Virus record (IMG/VR): IMGVR_UViG_3300027972_000016
Span: 1-52,534 of that record
DNA length: 52,534 bases
Source of the DNA: a virus
Strand: one strand, 5' to 3'
In this document: positions 31,991-42,100 of the stretch, in pieces
How the letters are laid out: every line of letters begins with the position of its first letter
Numbering within the stretch: position 1 is the first letter of the stretch
The notes under the pieces: model-generated
Databases searched by the model: none
What the model was told of the DNA's origin: nothing
The model's input: only the letters and a program-made list of their open reading frames with translations
Position numbers and translations under genes: made by a program

Positions 31991-32658
31991 CAACAATAGG
32001 TGAAGCAGTATCAAGAGTTAGAAATACACTAAAAGCAGTTAAGGAAGATGCTTTCTTAACTGACAGAACTATTTATTATTCTTTATATAAATATGGTCAA
32101 ACTCTATTAAAAAGAGAAGATAACCAATATAAACTTATGAAGATAAGTTCAATATTTTCTGTTTTACCATATGTAGAGTTAATTGATGTAGATAGAGTAC
32201 AGGCAGGATGCGTTGGTGTATACTCTGGATGTTATTTCAAAAGATCAAAAGAAAAAATTCCAAATATATTAAGTGGATCATTTGGTCCTATTATCCGTAC
32301 AGTATCATCAATAGATGGTATGACAGAAATGTTCCGTACAGAACCTGGTACATGGGTTTCAATTACAAAATCAACTACATACAAATATAACAAAAGACAA
32401 TACTTTTGGTTCTTAGATGGTTATTTATATTGTCCTAATGTAGATTGGGATGCTATAAAAGTTGAAGCAATATTTGAAGGTGATACTTCTGGTCAAACTT
32501 GTGTTACACAAGATGACTGTAAAATTAGACAAGATCAACCATTACCTTTTCCAGAATATTTATTTTCTGAAATTGAACAGTTTGTAATAAAAGAATTAAC
32601 CATGACTATGCAAGTTCCATCTGATGGTTCTGATGATGGTCAAAACTCATTAAGATAA
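31987..32658 (+). CDS. Tail ring / connector protein
   Basis: 223 residues. An N-terminal helical pair (IGEAVSRVRNTLKAVKEDAFLTDRTIYYSLYKYGQTLLKRE) is followed by a beta-rich body (LPYVELIDVDRVQAGC, EPGTWVSITKSTTYKYNKRQYFWFLDGYLYC) and a C-terminal helix (LFSEIEQFVIKELTMTMQ). This outline and its place just before another ring-like gene and the muzzle match crAss-like ring proteins that stack below the portal. Its TAA overlaps the next ATG (TAATG), giving coupled expression. Confidence 0.65.
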   Translation: MTTIGEAVSRVRNTLKAVKEDAFLTDRTIYYSLYKYGQTLLKREDNQYKLMKISSIFSVLPYVELIDVDRVQAGCVGVYSGCYFKRSKEKIPNILSGSFGPIIRTVSSIDGMTEMFRTEPGTWVSITKSTTYKYNKRQYFWFLDGYLYCPNVDWDAIKVEAIFEGDTSGQTCVTQDDCKIRQDQPLPFPEYLFSEIEQFVIKELTMTMQVPSDGSDDGQNSLR

Positions 32659-33713
32659 TGGACTTTAACTATACACTTAAATATAGAACATTTGACCAGT
32701 TGCTGGAAGATGTTACTATTGATCTACATACTTTTGCTTTAGAGAATATGATAGAGCCTCAACAGCTTATCAAGTTAGCTAGAAAAATAAATTATGATTT
32801 AGGTCTAAGAATAAATCAAACTAAAGAAGAAGTTCTTGAAGTTTGTCATGGTAGAGTAAAATTACCTGATGATTTTTATGTTTGGAACTTTGGTATGACT
32901 TGTCATGAGAGAACAGAACATGTTGGTTATGATGGTATGGTTGGTGGTACTAATATACAAGAAGTACCATATCCTGCTGTAAGATACAATGAAGTTCCGG
33001 GATCAGTTGATATGTGTGCTGCTCCAACTGTAAATTGTAGGACTTGTAATTCTAATCCTTGCAATAATACCGCAGCTTGTGATCTTAATCATCCTATAGT
33101 AGATCCTATACCTACCTCTGTAGATCCTAATAATCCTTTTGGTAATACTTGTATTGCTCCAAGAGTATTTATGAACTGTAAAGGAGATAAGTATGAATTG
33201 ATCCAAGTAGTTAAATCTGGTTTAACCAGAAGCTATAGAGCATTAGTTCCACTAAGAATGAAAGCTAGTCAAGAAATAGATTGTGAATGTCCTAATCTAT
33301 ATTACAATGTATCTGATGAAGGTTGGATAAAAAATGGATTCTTATTTACAACATTTCAAACTGGTACAGTATATATCAATTACCAAGGAGAGATGACAGA
33401 TGAAACTGGTAGTTTAATGGTACCTGATCATCCAAGACTAAATGACTATTATGAGTATGCATTTAAGAAAAGAATACTAGAAAATCTTTATCTTAATGGT
33501 GAAGATGTAGCACAAAGAATACAACTGATAGCTCCTGAATTAAAAGAAGCTAGAAACAATGCTTTAAGTTTAGTAAATACACCAAACTTTAAAGAGCTAG
33601 AACAAATGTGGTGGACAAACAGAAGAGCTCAATACTCTAAATACTATGATATGTTTAAATCATATTCATCTGGCAATTATACAAGATTGAATTTCAACAC
33701 TAGAGTTCTTTAA
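32658..33713 (+). CDS. Tail ring protein
   Basis: 351 residues. The N-terminus (FDQLLEDVTIDLHTFALENMIEPQQLIKLARKINYDLGLRI) is a helical domain, followed by RVKLPDDFYVWNFGM, a beta domain with an inserted Cys/Asn/Pro-rich loop (~residues 118-165), and a C-terminal helical part (RILENLYLNGEDVAQRIQLI). The layout resembles crAss-like ring proteins. The cysteine-rich inserted loop (CRTCNSNPCNNTAAC) is unusual and may project from the tail. It is co-transcribed with the muzzle (2-nt gap). Confidence 0.65.
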   Translation: MDFNYTLKYRTFDQLLEDVTIDLHTFALENMIEPQQLIKLARKINYDLGLRINQTKEEVLEVCHGRVKLPDDFYVWNFGMTCHERTEHVGYDGMVGGTNIQEVPYPAVRYNEVPGSVDMCAAPTVNCRTCNSNPCNNTAACDLNHPIVDPIPTSVDPNNPFGNTCIAPRVFMNCKGDKYELIQVVKSGLTRSYRALVPLRMKASQEIDCECPNLYYNVSDEGWIKNGFLFTTFQTGTVYINYQGEMTDETGSLMVPDHPRLNDYYEYAFKKRILENLYLNGEDVAQRIQLIAPELKEARNNALSLVNTPNFKELEQMWWTNRRAQYSKYYDMFKSYSSGNYTRLNFNTRVL

Positions 33714-33715
33714 TT

Positions 33716-36700
33716 ATGGCAAAGAAAAATTTACAAGATACTTCTAAAGCAATCACAAACAGTTTTATAAAAGGTCTTAACAAAGATGCTGATCCATCAT
33801 ATGTAACAGAAGGAATGTGGACCCATGCTATCAACATGGTTAATAACTCTAAAATAGGTAAAGTTGGATCTATATCTAATGAGTCTGCAAACTATATTTG
33901 CTTTACTACAGGTTTAACTATGCCACTTACTGTAACTGAGAAATTAGTTATAGGAGTAATATATTTATTTTCTGATAAATGGATTGTGTTTACTGCTGGT
34001 CATGATTCTCAAGGTAGACCTATTTCAGCTGAGATAGGTTTATTTGAAGAAGAGTTATGTTTATACAGACCAATTGTACAAGATCCATGTTTAGCATTTG
34101 ATAAAAGATTTTTAATATCTGGTGCAGCAAGACTAAAATCAGATTGTTCATGGCAAGTGTATTGGGCAGATGGATTAAATCCTGATAGATATTTAAATAT
34201 TGGTGATCCAAAATCTTGGCCTCCTAGTAATTATATTTTTAATGGAGGTACTGGTTTAAATGGTAATTATTACATAGGACCTGCTGGAAGCAAAATACTT
34301 TGGCCAGGTGTACAATGGAATCAAAAATGTACAGATGAAAATGAAATAGTTGTTCCTAAACTTAATTATACTCCTATAGGTTGTATAACTTGTACAAATC
34401 TTAATACTCTTGATTGCACTAGAATAAGAATTGCAAGATTAATGGAAACTCCATGTTTAAATCTTAAACTTGGTGTTCAAGGTGGTACATTAGCTAATGG
34501 TACTTACTTTGCAGTTATTGCATATTTGATTGATGGTCAAAGAGTTACAGATTATTTTTCTCAAAGTAATAACCAACCAGTATTTTATGTAAATGATTTA
34601 GCTGGTTCATTAGATCTTGATGTACATGCAGATTCAGATAACTTTGATGAATTTGAATTAGTAATAGTTCAGAATATAAATCAAGGTACTGTAGCAAAAA
34701 GAATAGGTAATTATTCAACTAAGACAACAAGAATATCTATTGATCAAATTAATCCTTCAAACATAACTGTACCATTAGAACAATTACCTATTGTTACTCC
34801 TGTATATGAGAAATCTGATCAAATGGCTCAACTTAATAGTTATTTGTTAAGAGTTGGTCCAACATCTAAATTTGATTTTAACTATCAACCATTAGCTAAT
34901 TTAATTCAAGCTAAGTGGGCTTCAGTAGAATATCCTGGTGATTATTACATGAAAGGTGGTAACAAAACTAATTACTTGAGAGATGAGGTGTATGCATTTT
35001 TCATCCGCTGGGTATATGACACAGGAGATAAATCTCCTTCTTACCATATTCCAGGTAGAGTTCCTAGAGATTTTAATATTCCTGGTAGCGGAACAATAAA
35101 TGAAACTGCAACAATATATGCACAAGATTCATTAACTACTGATGATAAAACATTTGAAGTATTTAATACTGCTAGCGTAACAACTGGCTCATATGTTGGT
35201 ACTACTACTGATGATGGAGGTACTGTACTTGCTGTAGGAGATATGGGTTACTGGCAGTCATCTGAAAAATATCCAGATAATAGAGCTGATATATGGAATC
35301 CAAGTTATTACTGCTGGACAACTCCTGCTGGTAAAACTGGTGTATATGATCTATGTGGTAAAAATATTAGACATCATAAGTTTCCTGAAGATTATATCAA
35401 TGGAAGTACTAATACTAATGTAACTCATTTTGCATCTAATCCTAATCCTGCTACAGTAGGTAGTCAATATACTATAAGGTTATTAGGTGTATACTTTGAG
35501 AATATTATATTACCAAAAGATAATGATGGTGTTGATATTCCAGGTCTTGTTGGTTATGAAATATTAAGAGGTTCTAGAGAAGGTAATAAAACAATTATTG
35601 CCAAAGGAATGGTTAACAACTTTAGAACCTATAAGTTAAGAGGAGCAATAGGAACTAACCGTACAGGACTGTATGCTAATTATCCATTCAACACTATTAC
35701 ACCTATAACAAGTCCATTAAATGGTCATGCTGCAGGAGTTAATGATCCTTACATACAGTTAAGAGATGCTGATGATAATTACTATAGTCAAGAGATACCG
35801 GAAGATATATTTACTTTCCATTCTCCTGATACTATGTTCCGTACTCCATTTCTTTCTACACAAGAATTTAAGTTGTATGGAGTATTATCTGGTTATAGTA
35901 ATCAACAGTTTCAAGAACCAAGTCAACATCCTAGATTTAAATTACTAGCTGATGATGCAATAAAACCAATGCTTTTACTAGGTATTGCTGAAGCAATTGT
36001 ATCTATGGTAGGTAAAAGAACGGATTCAACACCTAGCATTATTCCTGCTACAGGTGTATCTGATGGTTTAGCTGTTGCTTATGGAGCATATGTAACTGCA
36101 GCTACAGGTCTGCAAACTTTACCAACACCTTTAACTTCTCCAATAACATTATACAATACATTTTTTAATAACTATTATTCATCAGGTGCAGCTATTGCGG
36201 ATATTGGACTAAGTCTTTTAAGTTTACCAACTACAGTAGACGTTGCTGAAGGACTTATAGTAACTGCATTAAATGCTACTTCTATTGCTCAAGTTAATGC
36301 GCCTATTATTAGAACAGGTACAATTGAGTTACCTGACTATGCTTATTTACCAGGGCCCTTAAAAATATTAGGAGGACTAAATCAAGCTTTGTTTTATTTT
36401 TCTGAAGGAGCCGATATAGCATTAAGAATACTATATGCTTCTACTTCTTATAAACAATATGCATTACAACAAATAGCATATGGTTATTATGGAACAATGA
36501 CTCCTCCTTCAATTAATAATCTTAGAAGATTTAAAATTGAAGATAGTTTTTACTTAAGAGATAACATACAAGAAGTTAGTAGATATCAAAATAGTTCTGG
36601 TGCATATGTATCTTATAATATTAACAATCTTAAAAGATCTGCTTCAGTTGTAGTAAGAACAGTAAGTGGTCCTTATAAAGATGCAAGTAAACCTAATGGT

Positions 36701-39145
36701 GTAACTACAGGTCCATATTTATTACCAGATGATAAATCTTTAACTACACTCGGTGGTGTTGTTCAAGGTAATCAATCATATTTTTTACCAGGTACATTAC
36801 CTACATTTGAAAGACCTACATTACCTTTTAGTTTACCAATTCAAAGTCATTATGGAGCTTTAAAAGGTAGAGTAAGAAATCAATATGGTCAACTAGACTC
36901 AATTAAACAAATTGTAATTACTCCTTGTGAACAAACATTTAATACTAATGAAATAGTTCCTACAGGACCAACTATTTGTTTAACCAAACCGTATTTATAC
37001 AAAACAATACAAAGAACTCCTATATTATTTGGAGGAGATACTTATATAAATAGATATACTGAAAAGAACAATATGATGTTCTTTTATGATTGGTTGTATG
37101 ATCAACCTGATGGGTTTGAATATAACTACTATTTAAGAAATATGATTCCTAATCCTAGGTTTAGGCTCAATAGTACTTTGTATGATGTTCAAAATTTAGC
37201 AAGTTTAATTTCTTTTAGTGCAAGTCCTAGTCCTGGTACTGGAGCATTACCTTCTATTTTTTATAATCTTGATTATTACTTTGATAGTATTAGATTTTAT
37301 AATTATAATAATGATACATTAGGAAATCCAGAGGCATTAGCAATTCTATTAGGAACTTATGACGGATTATTTTCTGTTAAAAAGGCTTTCTTTTATTTAG
37401 CTAATTCATCTATAAGAGATTTCTTTGTAGAGAGTGATGTTATTGTAGACTTTAGTCAACAAGGTGAAACTATTGGAGAAAAGCATTATGATCCATATAG
37501 ATACACTGATTACTTTGCAATGTTTGATATGAACCCATTAGTAATGGGTAGAAACAGTGCATACATATATGATTACTCATTAAGTGTATCTAAGTTATAT
37601 AACCAATATTTTTCTGCAGGTCTTACACAAAGTAGATATTATGATCCTAATGTAGCTGCATTATGTTTTACTTATTATCCTAACAGAGTAATATATTCAT
37701 TACCTCAACAAAATGAATCAGTAAAAGATAGTTGGTTTATATATTTAGCAAATAACTATAACCAGTTTTTATCACAAATCAGTGGTGTAAAAGCTATTAA
37801 TAAAAGTGGGGTTATCTTTACTTTTAAAAATGATAGTCCTGTAATGTATCAAGGTGTTGATACTTTACAAACTGATTTAGGTACCAAGATTACAATTGGA
37901 GATGGTGGATTATTTAGTCAACCTCAACAAGCAATCACTAATGCTGATAAAGCATATGAGTATGGAGCATCACAAAATAGACTGTCTGTTATATCTACAC
38001 CAGTAGGTATATATTATATGTCTCAAAGTGCTGGTAAAGTATTTAGTTTTGGAGATGGTTTACAAGAAATATCTCAGAATGGTATGAAGTGGTGGTTTAC
38101 TTTATTCTTACCATATAAATTAACTGAAGATTTTCCAAATTATCCTTATCAGGATAATCCAGTTGCTGGTATAGGATGTCAATCTGTATATGATAATACC
38201 AATGGAGTATTATACTTTGCTAAGAAAGATTATAAACTTAAATCAGAATATGAAGGAAGAGTAACTTATGTTCCTTTAAATCTAAATGGTACAGGAGATT
38301 ATTTCTTATTAGATGGAAACTCAGCTCAGTTCAGAATAGGTAATCCATTTTTATTTGATGATGCATCTTGGACAATTAGTTATGATCCTAAAAATCAGTT
38401 CTGGATTAGTTTCCATGACTGGCATCCAGATTTATTAATTCCAACAAAAGATGTATTTATTTCCACTAAGAAAAATGGAGGTTGGAGACATAATTGGTCA
38501 TGTACTAAATTCTGTAACTACTATGGTACAGATTATGCATGTGAAATAGAGATTCCAATTGTTACTGGTCAAAATGTAATGACTACTAGATCAATAGAAT
38601 ACATACTTGAAGCATATAGAAGATCAAACCATAACTGTGTAGATCAACATCATGTATTAGACTTTAACTTTGATACAGCTGTTATTTATAACTCAGAGCA
38701 AGTATCTGGTTACTTAAACTTAAATATATATCCTAAGAATGATATAAACTTAAGTAGACAGTATCCTAAACTAAATGCTAACAATTCTTCATTTGATATA
38801 CTCTTTTCTAAAGAAGAGAATAAATTCAGGTTTAATCAATTTTGGGATATAACTAAAAATAGAGGTGAGTTTCCAATTGGTTCTAACTATCCTCCTACTG
38901 GACCTGTTATTCCTGGTACAACAGTATTGAATGGTAATTATGAATCTCAGAATACATGGATTACCGCTCCTGATGGTTATACTAGAATATTAAATCCTAA
39001 TAACTTAAGTTATAATAAGTCAGACCTTCAAAGAAAAAAATTCAGACATTACTTGAATTTCTTAAATTTGAAAAGAAATGTATCTAATGACATCAACTTT
39101 ATATTGAAAGTTAGTAATAGTAAAAATGAAATATCCTTCAGATAA
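33716..39145 (+). CDS. Tail hub 'muzzle' / stabilization protein
   Basis: 1809 residues, the largest gene here. The start (ITNSFIKGLNKDADPSYV, then GMWTHAINMVNNS and ISNESAN) is the signature I associate with the crAss-like 'stabilization' or muzzle protein, functionally like T7 gp12 or P22 gp10 that closes the tail. The remainder is mostly beta-rich with many Tyr/Asn/Pro turns, consistent with propeller-like repeats and long insertions. It likely caps the tail channel and anchors fibres. It is much longer than T7- or P22-type equivalents, as in crAss-like phages. It ends TAATG, overlapping the first cargo gene. Confidence 0.75.
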   Translation: MAKKNLQDTSKAITNSFIKGLNKDADPSYVTEGMWTHAINMVNNSKIGKVGSISNESANYICFTTGLTMPLTVTEKLVIGVIYLFSDKWIVFTAGHDSQGRPISAEIGLFEEELCLYRPIVQDPCLAFDKRFLISGAARLKSDCSWQVYWADGLNPDRYLNIGDPKSWPPSNYIFNGGTGLNGNYYIGPAGSKILWPGVQWNQKCTDENEIVVPKLNYTPIGCITCTNLNTLDCTRIRIARLMETPCLNLKLGVQGGTLANGTYFAVIAYLIDGQRVTDYFSQSNNQPVFYVNDLAGSLDLDVHADSDNFDEFELVIVQNINQGTVAKRIGNYSTKTTRISIDQINPSNITVPLEQLPIVTPVYEKSDQMAQLNSYLLRVGPTSKFDFNYQPLANLIQAKWASVEYPGDYYMKGGNKTNYLRDEVYAFFIRWVYDTGDKSPSYHIPGRVPRDFNIPGSGTINETATIYAQDSLTTDDKTFEVFNTASVTTGSYVGTTTDDGGTVLAVGDMGYWQSSEKYPDNRADIWNPSYYCWTTPAGKTGVYDLCGKNIRHHKFPEDYINGSTNTNVTHFASNPNPATVGSQYTIRLLGVYFENIILPKDNDGVDIPGLVGYEILRGSREGNKTIIAKGMVNNFRTYKLRGAIGTNRTGLYANYPFNTITPITSPLNGHAAGVNDPYIQLRDADDNYYSQEIPEDIFTFHSPDTMFRTPFLSTQEFKLYGVLSGYSNQQFQEPSQHPRFKLLADDAIKPMLLLGIAEAIVSMVGKRTDSTPSIIPATGVSDGLAVAYGAYVTAATGLQTLPTPLTSPITLYNTFFNNYYSSGAAIADIGLSLLSLPTTVDVAEGLIVTALNATSIAQVNAPIIRTGTIELPDYAYLPGPLKILGGLNQALFYFSEGADIALRILYASTSYKQYALQQIAYGYYGTMTPPSINNLRRFKIEDSFYLRDNIQEVSRYQNSSGAYVSYNINNLKRSASVVVRTVSGPYKDASKPNGVTTGPYLLPDDKSLTTLGGVVQGNQSYFLPGTLPTFERPTLPFSLPIQSHYGALKGRVRNQYGQLDSIKQIVITPCEQTFNTNEIVPTGPTICLTKPYLYKTIQRTPILFGGDTYINRYTEKNNMMFFYDWLYDQPDGFEYNYYLRNMIPNPRFRLNSTLYDVQNLASLISFSASPSPGTGALPSIFYNLDYYFDSIRFYNYNNDTLGNPEALAILLGTYDGLFSVKKAFFYLANSSIRDFFVESDVIVDFSQQGETIGEKHYDPYRYTDYFAMFDMNPLVMGRNSAYIYDYSLSVSKLYNQYFSAGLTQSRYYDPNVAALCFTYYPNRVIYSLPQQNESVKDSWFIYLANNYNQFLSQISGVKAINKSGVIFTFKNDSPVMYQGVDTLQTDLGTKITIGDGGLFSQPQQAITNADKAYEYGASQNRLSVISTPVGIYYMSQSAGKVFSFGDGLQEISQNGMKWWFTLFLPYKLTEDFPNYPYQDNPVAGIGCQSVYDNTNGVLYFAKKDYKLKSEYEGRVTYVPLNLNGTGDYFLLDGNSAQFRIGNPFLFDDASWTISYDPKNQFWISFHDWHPDLLIPTKDVFISTKKNGGWRHNWSCTKFCNYYGTDYACEIEIPIVTGQNVMTTRSIEYILEAYRRSNHNCVDQHHVLDFNFDTAVIYNSEQVSGYLNLNIYPKNDINLSRQYPKLNANNSSFDILFSKEENKFRFNQFWDITKNRGEFPIGSNYPPTGPVIPGTTVLNGNYESQNTWITAPDGYTRILNPNNLSYNKSDLQRKKFRHYLNFLNLKRNVSNDINFILKVSNSKNEISFR

Positions 39146-42100
39146 TGGGAAATAGAAAAGAACTCATAAAAGCTACAAGAGAATTAGATAAAGCTAAAGC
39201 TCCTAAGAAACAAAAAGATATAATCACTGATCCTATGGGTCAGTGGAAATATCCTGGCCAACCAACTAGAATCCCTGGTAGTGATATTACTATGCAGGGA
39301 GTTAATTATCCTGTTATGGCAGTAGCAAGTACTGGTCAAAAACAAATGATGGTACCTGGTGCTGAGTATACATTTCCTGGAGCTGACTATGTAGATGAAT
39401 TTCCTCAGATGAAAAAAGGAGGAGGATTAAAAAGAGGAACTACAAAGAGTCTTTCAGGAACTAATAAGTTAATGAAGAAGAATCCTTTGTTTAAGAATTA
39501 TAAACATAAGTTATTTGATCCTAAGTCTAAACATTTTCAAAATGGTGGTATTAGAAAATTTGATGAAGGTGGTGATACAGAATCTACAACAGCACCAAGT
39601 AAACCATCAATAAGCCCAAAAGAACAATATCAAAATACAATAAAGAATAATTATAAAACATATTTACAATCTGTAAACAATGTTACTCCTTATACAAAAG
39701 CTACAAGAGAAGGAGAAATGAATTGTATACATGGTGTGTGTACAGTTATAGAAGGTTCTGGTGCTAAAAAGTTTGATAGTGAGTATATTGGTAACATGAC
39801 TTTTAATGATGCTAGAAAAAAAGAAGGCTATTATGAGGTAGATCCAAAAATTGAAGGTTTTGAAATAGGTGATATTGTACAATATGCAAGAACAAAAGCA
39901 AATGCAGCTTCTGCAGGAAGATTTAAACCAGGTAGTTCATTAACTCCAGTTAATAAAGATGATCTTATTCCGCAACATGCTAAAGTAATTTTAAATAAAT
40001 ATGTTGATGAAAATAACATTACCAGATATGTAGTTGGTCATAATGAAGGTACAGATAAATTTCTTATAAGTAAAGATGATGATGGTAATGATATAAAAGA
40101 AGAAACTTTATTTAAACATTATTTAGATGGCTATAATACATATGATGGACTTATTGTAAATAGATATGATCCAGAAGCAGTAGAAAAAAGAGAAAAAGAA
40201 AAAAGAACAAAGCAAGATATCATATTTGGGAAAAATAGTTATGCTAATATGTATAATGAAAAACCTGAAATAGTTCTCAAACAAGAAACCTTTGATGATA
40301 AGTTTAATAAAAAAATTGTAGAAAGTTCTGGTAAAAGAAAAGAATTATTAAACTATTACAAAAACAATTATAACAAGTTAGGTAAAACAGCAAACATGCC
40401 ACCTTCTGTTTTAAATAAATTATTTCATAATCAAATAGGTATAGCAGAACAAGAAAGTAAATTAGGTGAAGATTTAGGTATGAAAAATATTGTTCCTGAA
40501 AACTTACTTCCTACAGCAAGAAAACTAAAAGAAGCAACATCATCAAATGATGATTGGATAAAAGACTATTGGCAAAAAAATGCTAATAATGTTAAAACTC
40601 AATATAAAACTATTGATGATTTTAAAAAACATTTAAGTAGCAATAGTAAACTTAGTAAAGAAGCTAAAAACTATTTGTTTTATAATAGTCCAAAAAGTAA
40701 AGGTGTTTTTCAACAAAAAGAACTTTCAGAAAGAGGTAAATTATTAGGTTCAAACTTTGATACAAAAGAAAATGAGTTTTTATCTTCTATGTATTTAGCT
40801 ATTGATAACTATAGTATATTAAAAAATAAATATCCTGATTTATCAGAAGATGAATTAGTTGATCTTACTACTTTAATGCATAATGCTCCAGGAAAAGCTT
40901 TAACAAAAGAATATGTAGATTATTACTTAAAAAATAATGATATAGATTATGTAAATAAAGTTAAAGATCAAAGAGGTGTTATGGAAGTACCTGAGAAAAA
41001 ATCATTATCTAAATTAATACAAAATACTAATGATAATAAAAATAAACTTACAGATCAAGAAGCAGATAAATTAAAAAAATTTATAAACAGTAAACTACCT
41101 GCTAAACAAGATGGTGGTATGACAGGTATGATGAAAGGTAGAATTGCAACTGCTGCTCATTTTGGTAATCCAGCTGCTCAAAGAATGGTGAGTCCTAATC
41201 CTAAAAAAGGAATGACACCTGAAGGTGAAGGTACTCATTACATGGCAAGTATGGGAGAGTATGTTGTTCCATTCTTACAAGATAAAGGAGGAAACCGTTT
41301 AGAGTATAATGAAAATCCAGCACCAGGTAGAGAAGATATGAAATTTAATTCTCCAGAGGAAGCTGCTTATTTTGCAGAGCACTATAAAGAAGTTGCTCCA
41401 ATGATGAAAAATTATATAGAAGCAGAACTTACAGATGATGAAATAGAAGAATATAGAAAAGGTGGATATATTGTTGAAGATATATCTGTTCCTTCTTTAA
41501 ATCAGAGACAAGAGGGTGGAACTGAAAAACCTATTAATGCAGCTAACCCTTATTGGATACTAGATGAAGGAGAACCATTTAAAGTTAGACCATTTGATGC
41601 TCAGCTAGAATATAATAAAGCTAATCAAACTTTTGAGAATAGAATACCACAATCAGGTATGATAGAAGAAAGTGATATAGATCCTACAGATGTATTAAGC
41701 TTAGGAGCTGGTTTAGCTAAAACATTTGGTAAAGGTATTAGTAAAGCTTTATTAAAATCTGGAGCAAGAAGATTAGTAACTAAAAGTATAACACCTATTG
41801 GTTATGATCCATTTACTATAGCAGCTGCTCCTTTAGAATTACTTACACCAAAAGCATTAAAATTTAAACCAAAAACATATGCTACTAAAAATAGATATGA
41901 TGCATGGAAATTATATAATGGTTTAGAGCCTGAATTTAATACTTTTTCAAAAAATTTAGATGGTACATTAGCAATAAATGATTTTAGATTAAGTAAATAT
42001 AACTTACAAAATATAATTGATAATCCTAAAAAATCATTTGGTACTACAGACATAAAAAATGAATTTAATTTTGGAGGTGTTCATGGAAATGGATGGATCA

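Noticed and set aside
33716-39145. Virion RNA polymerase
   Set aside because: No DxDxD-type catalytic motif was seen in this gene or the other large genes; N-terminal signature and position fit the muzzle instead.
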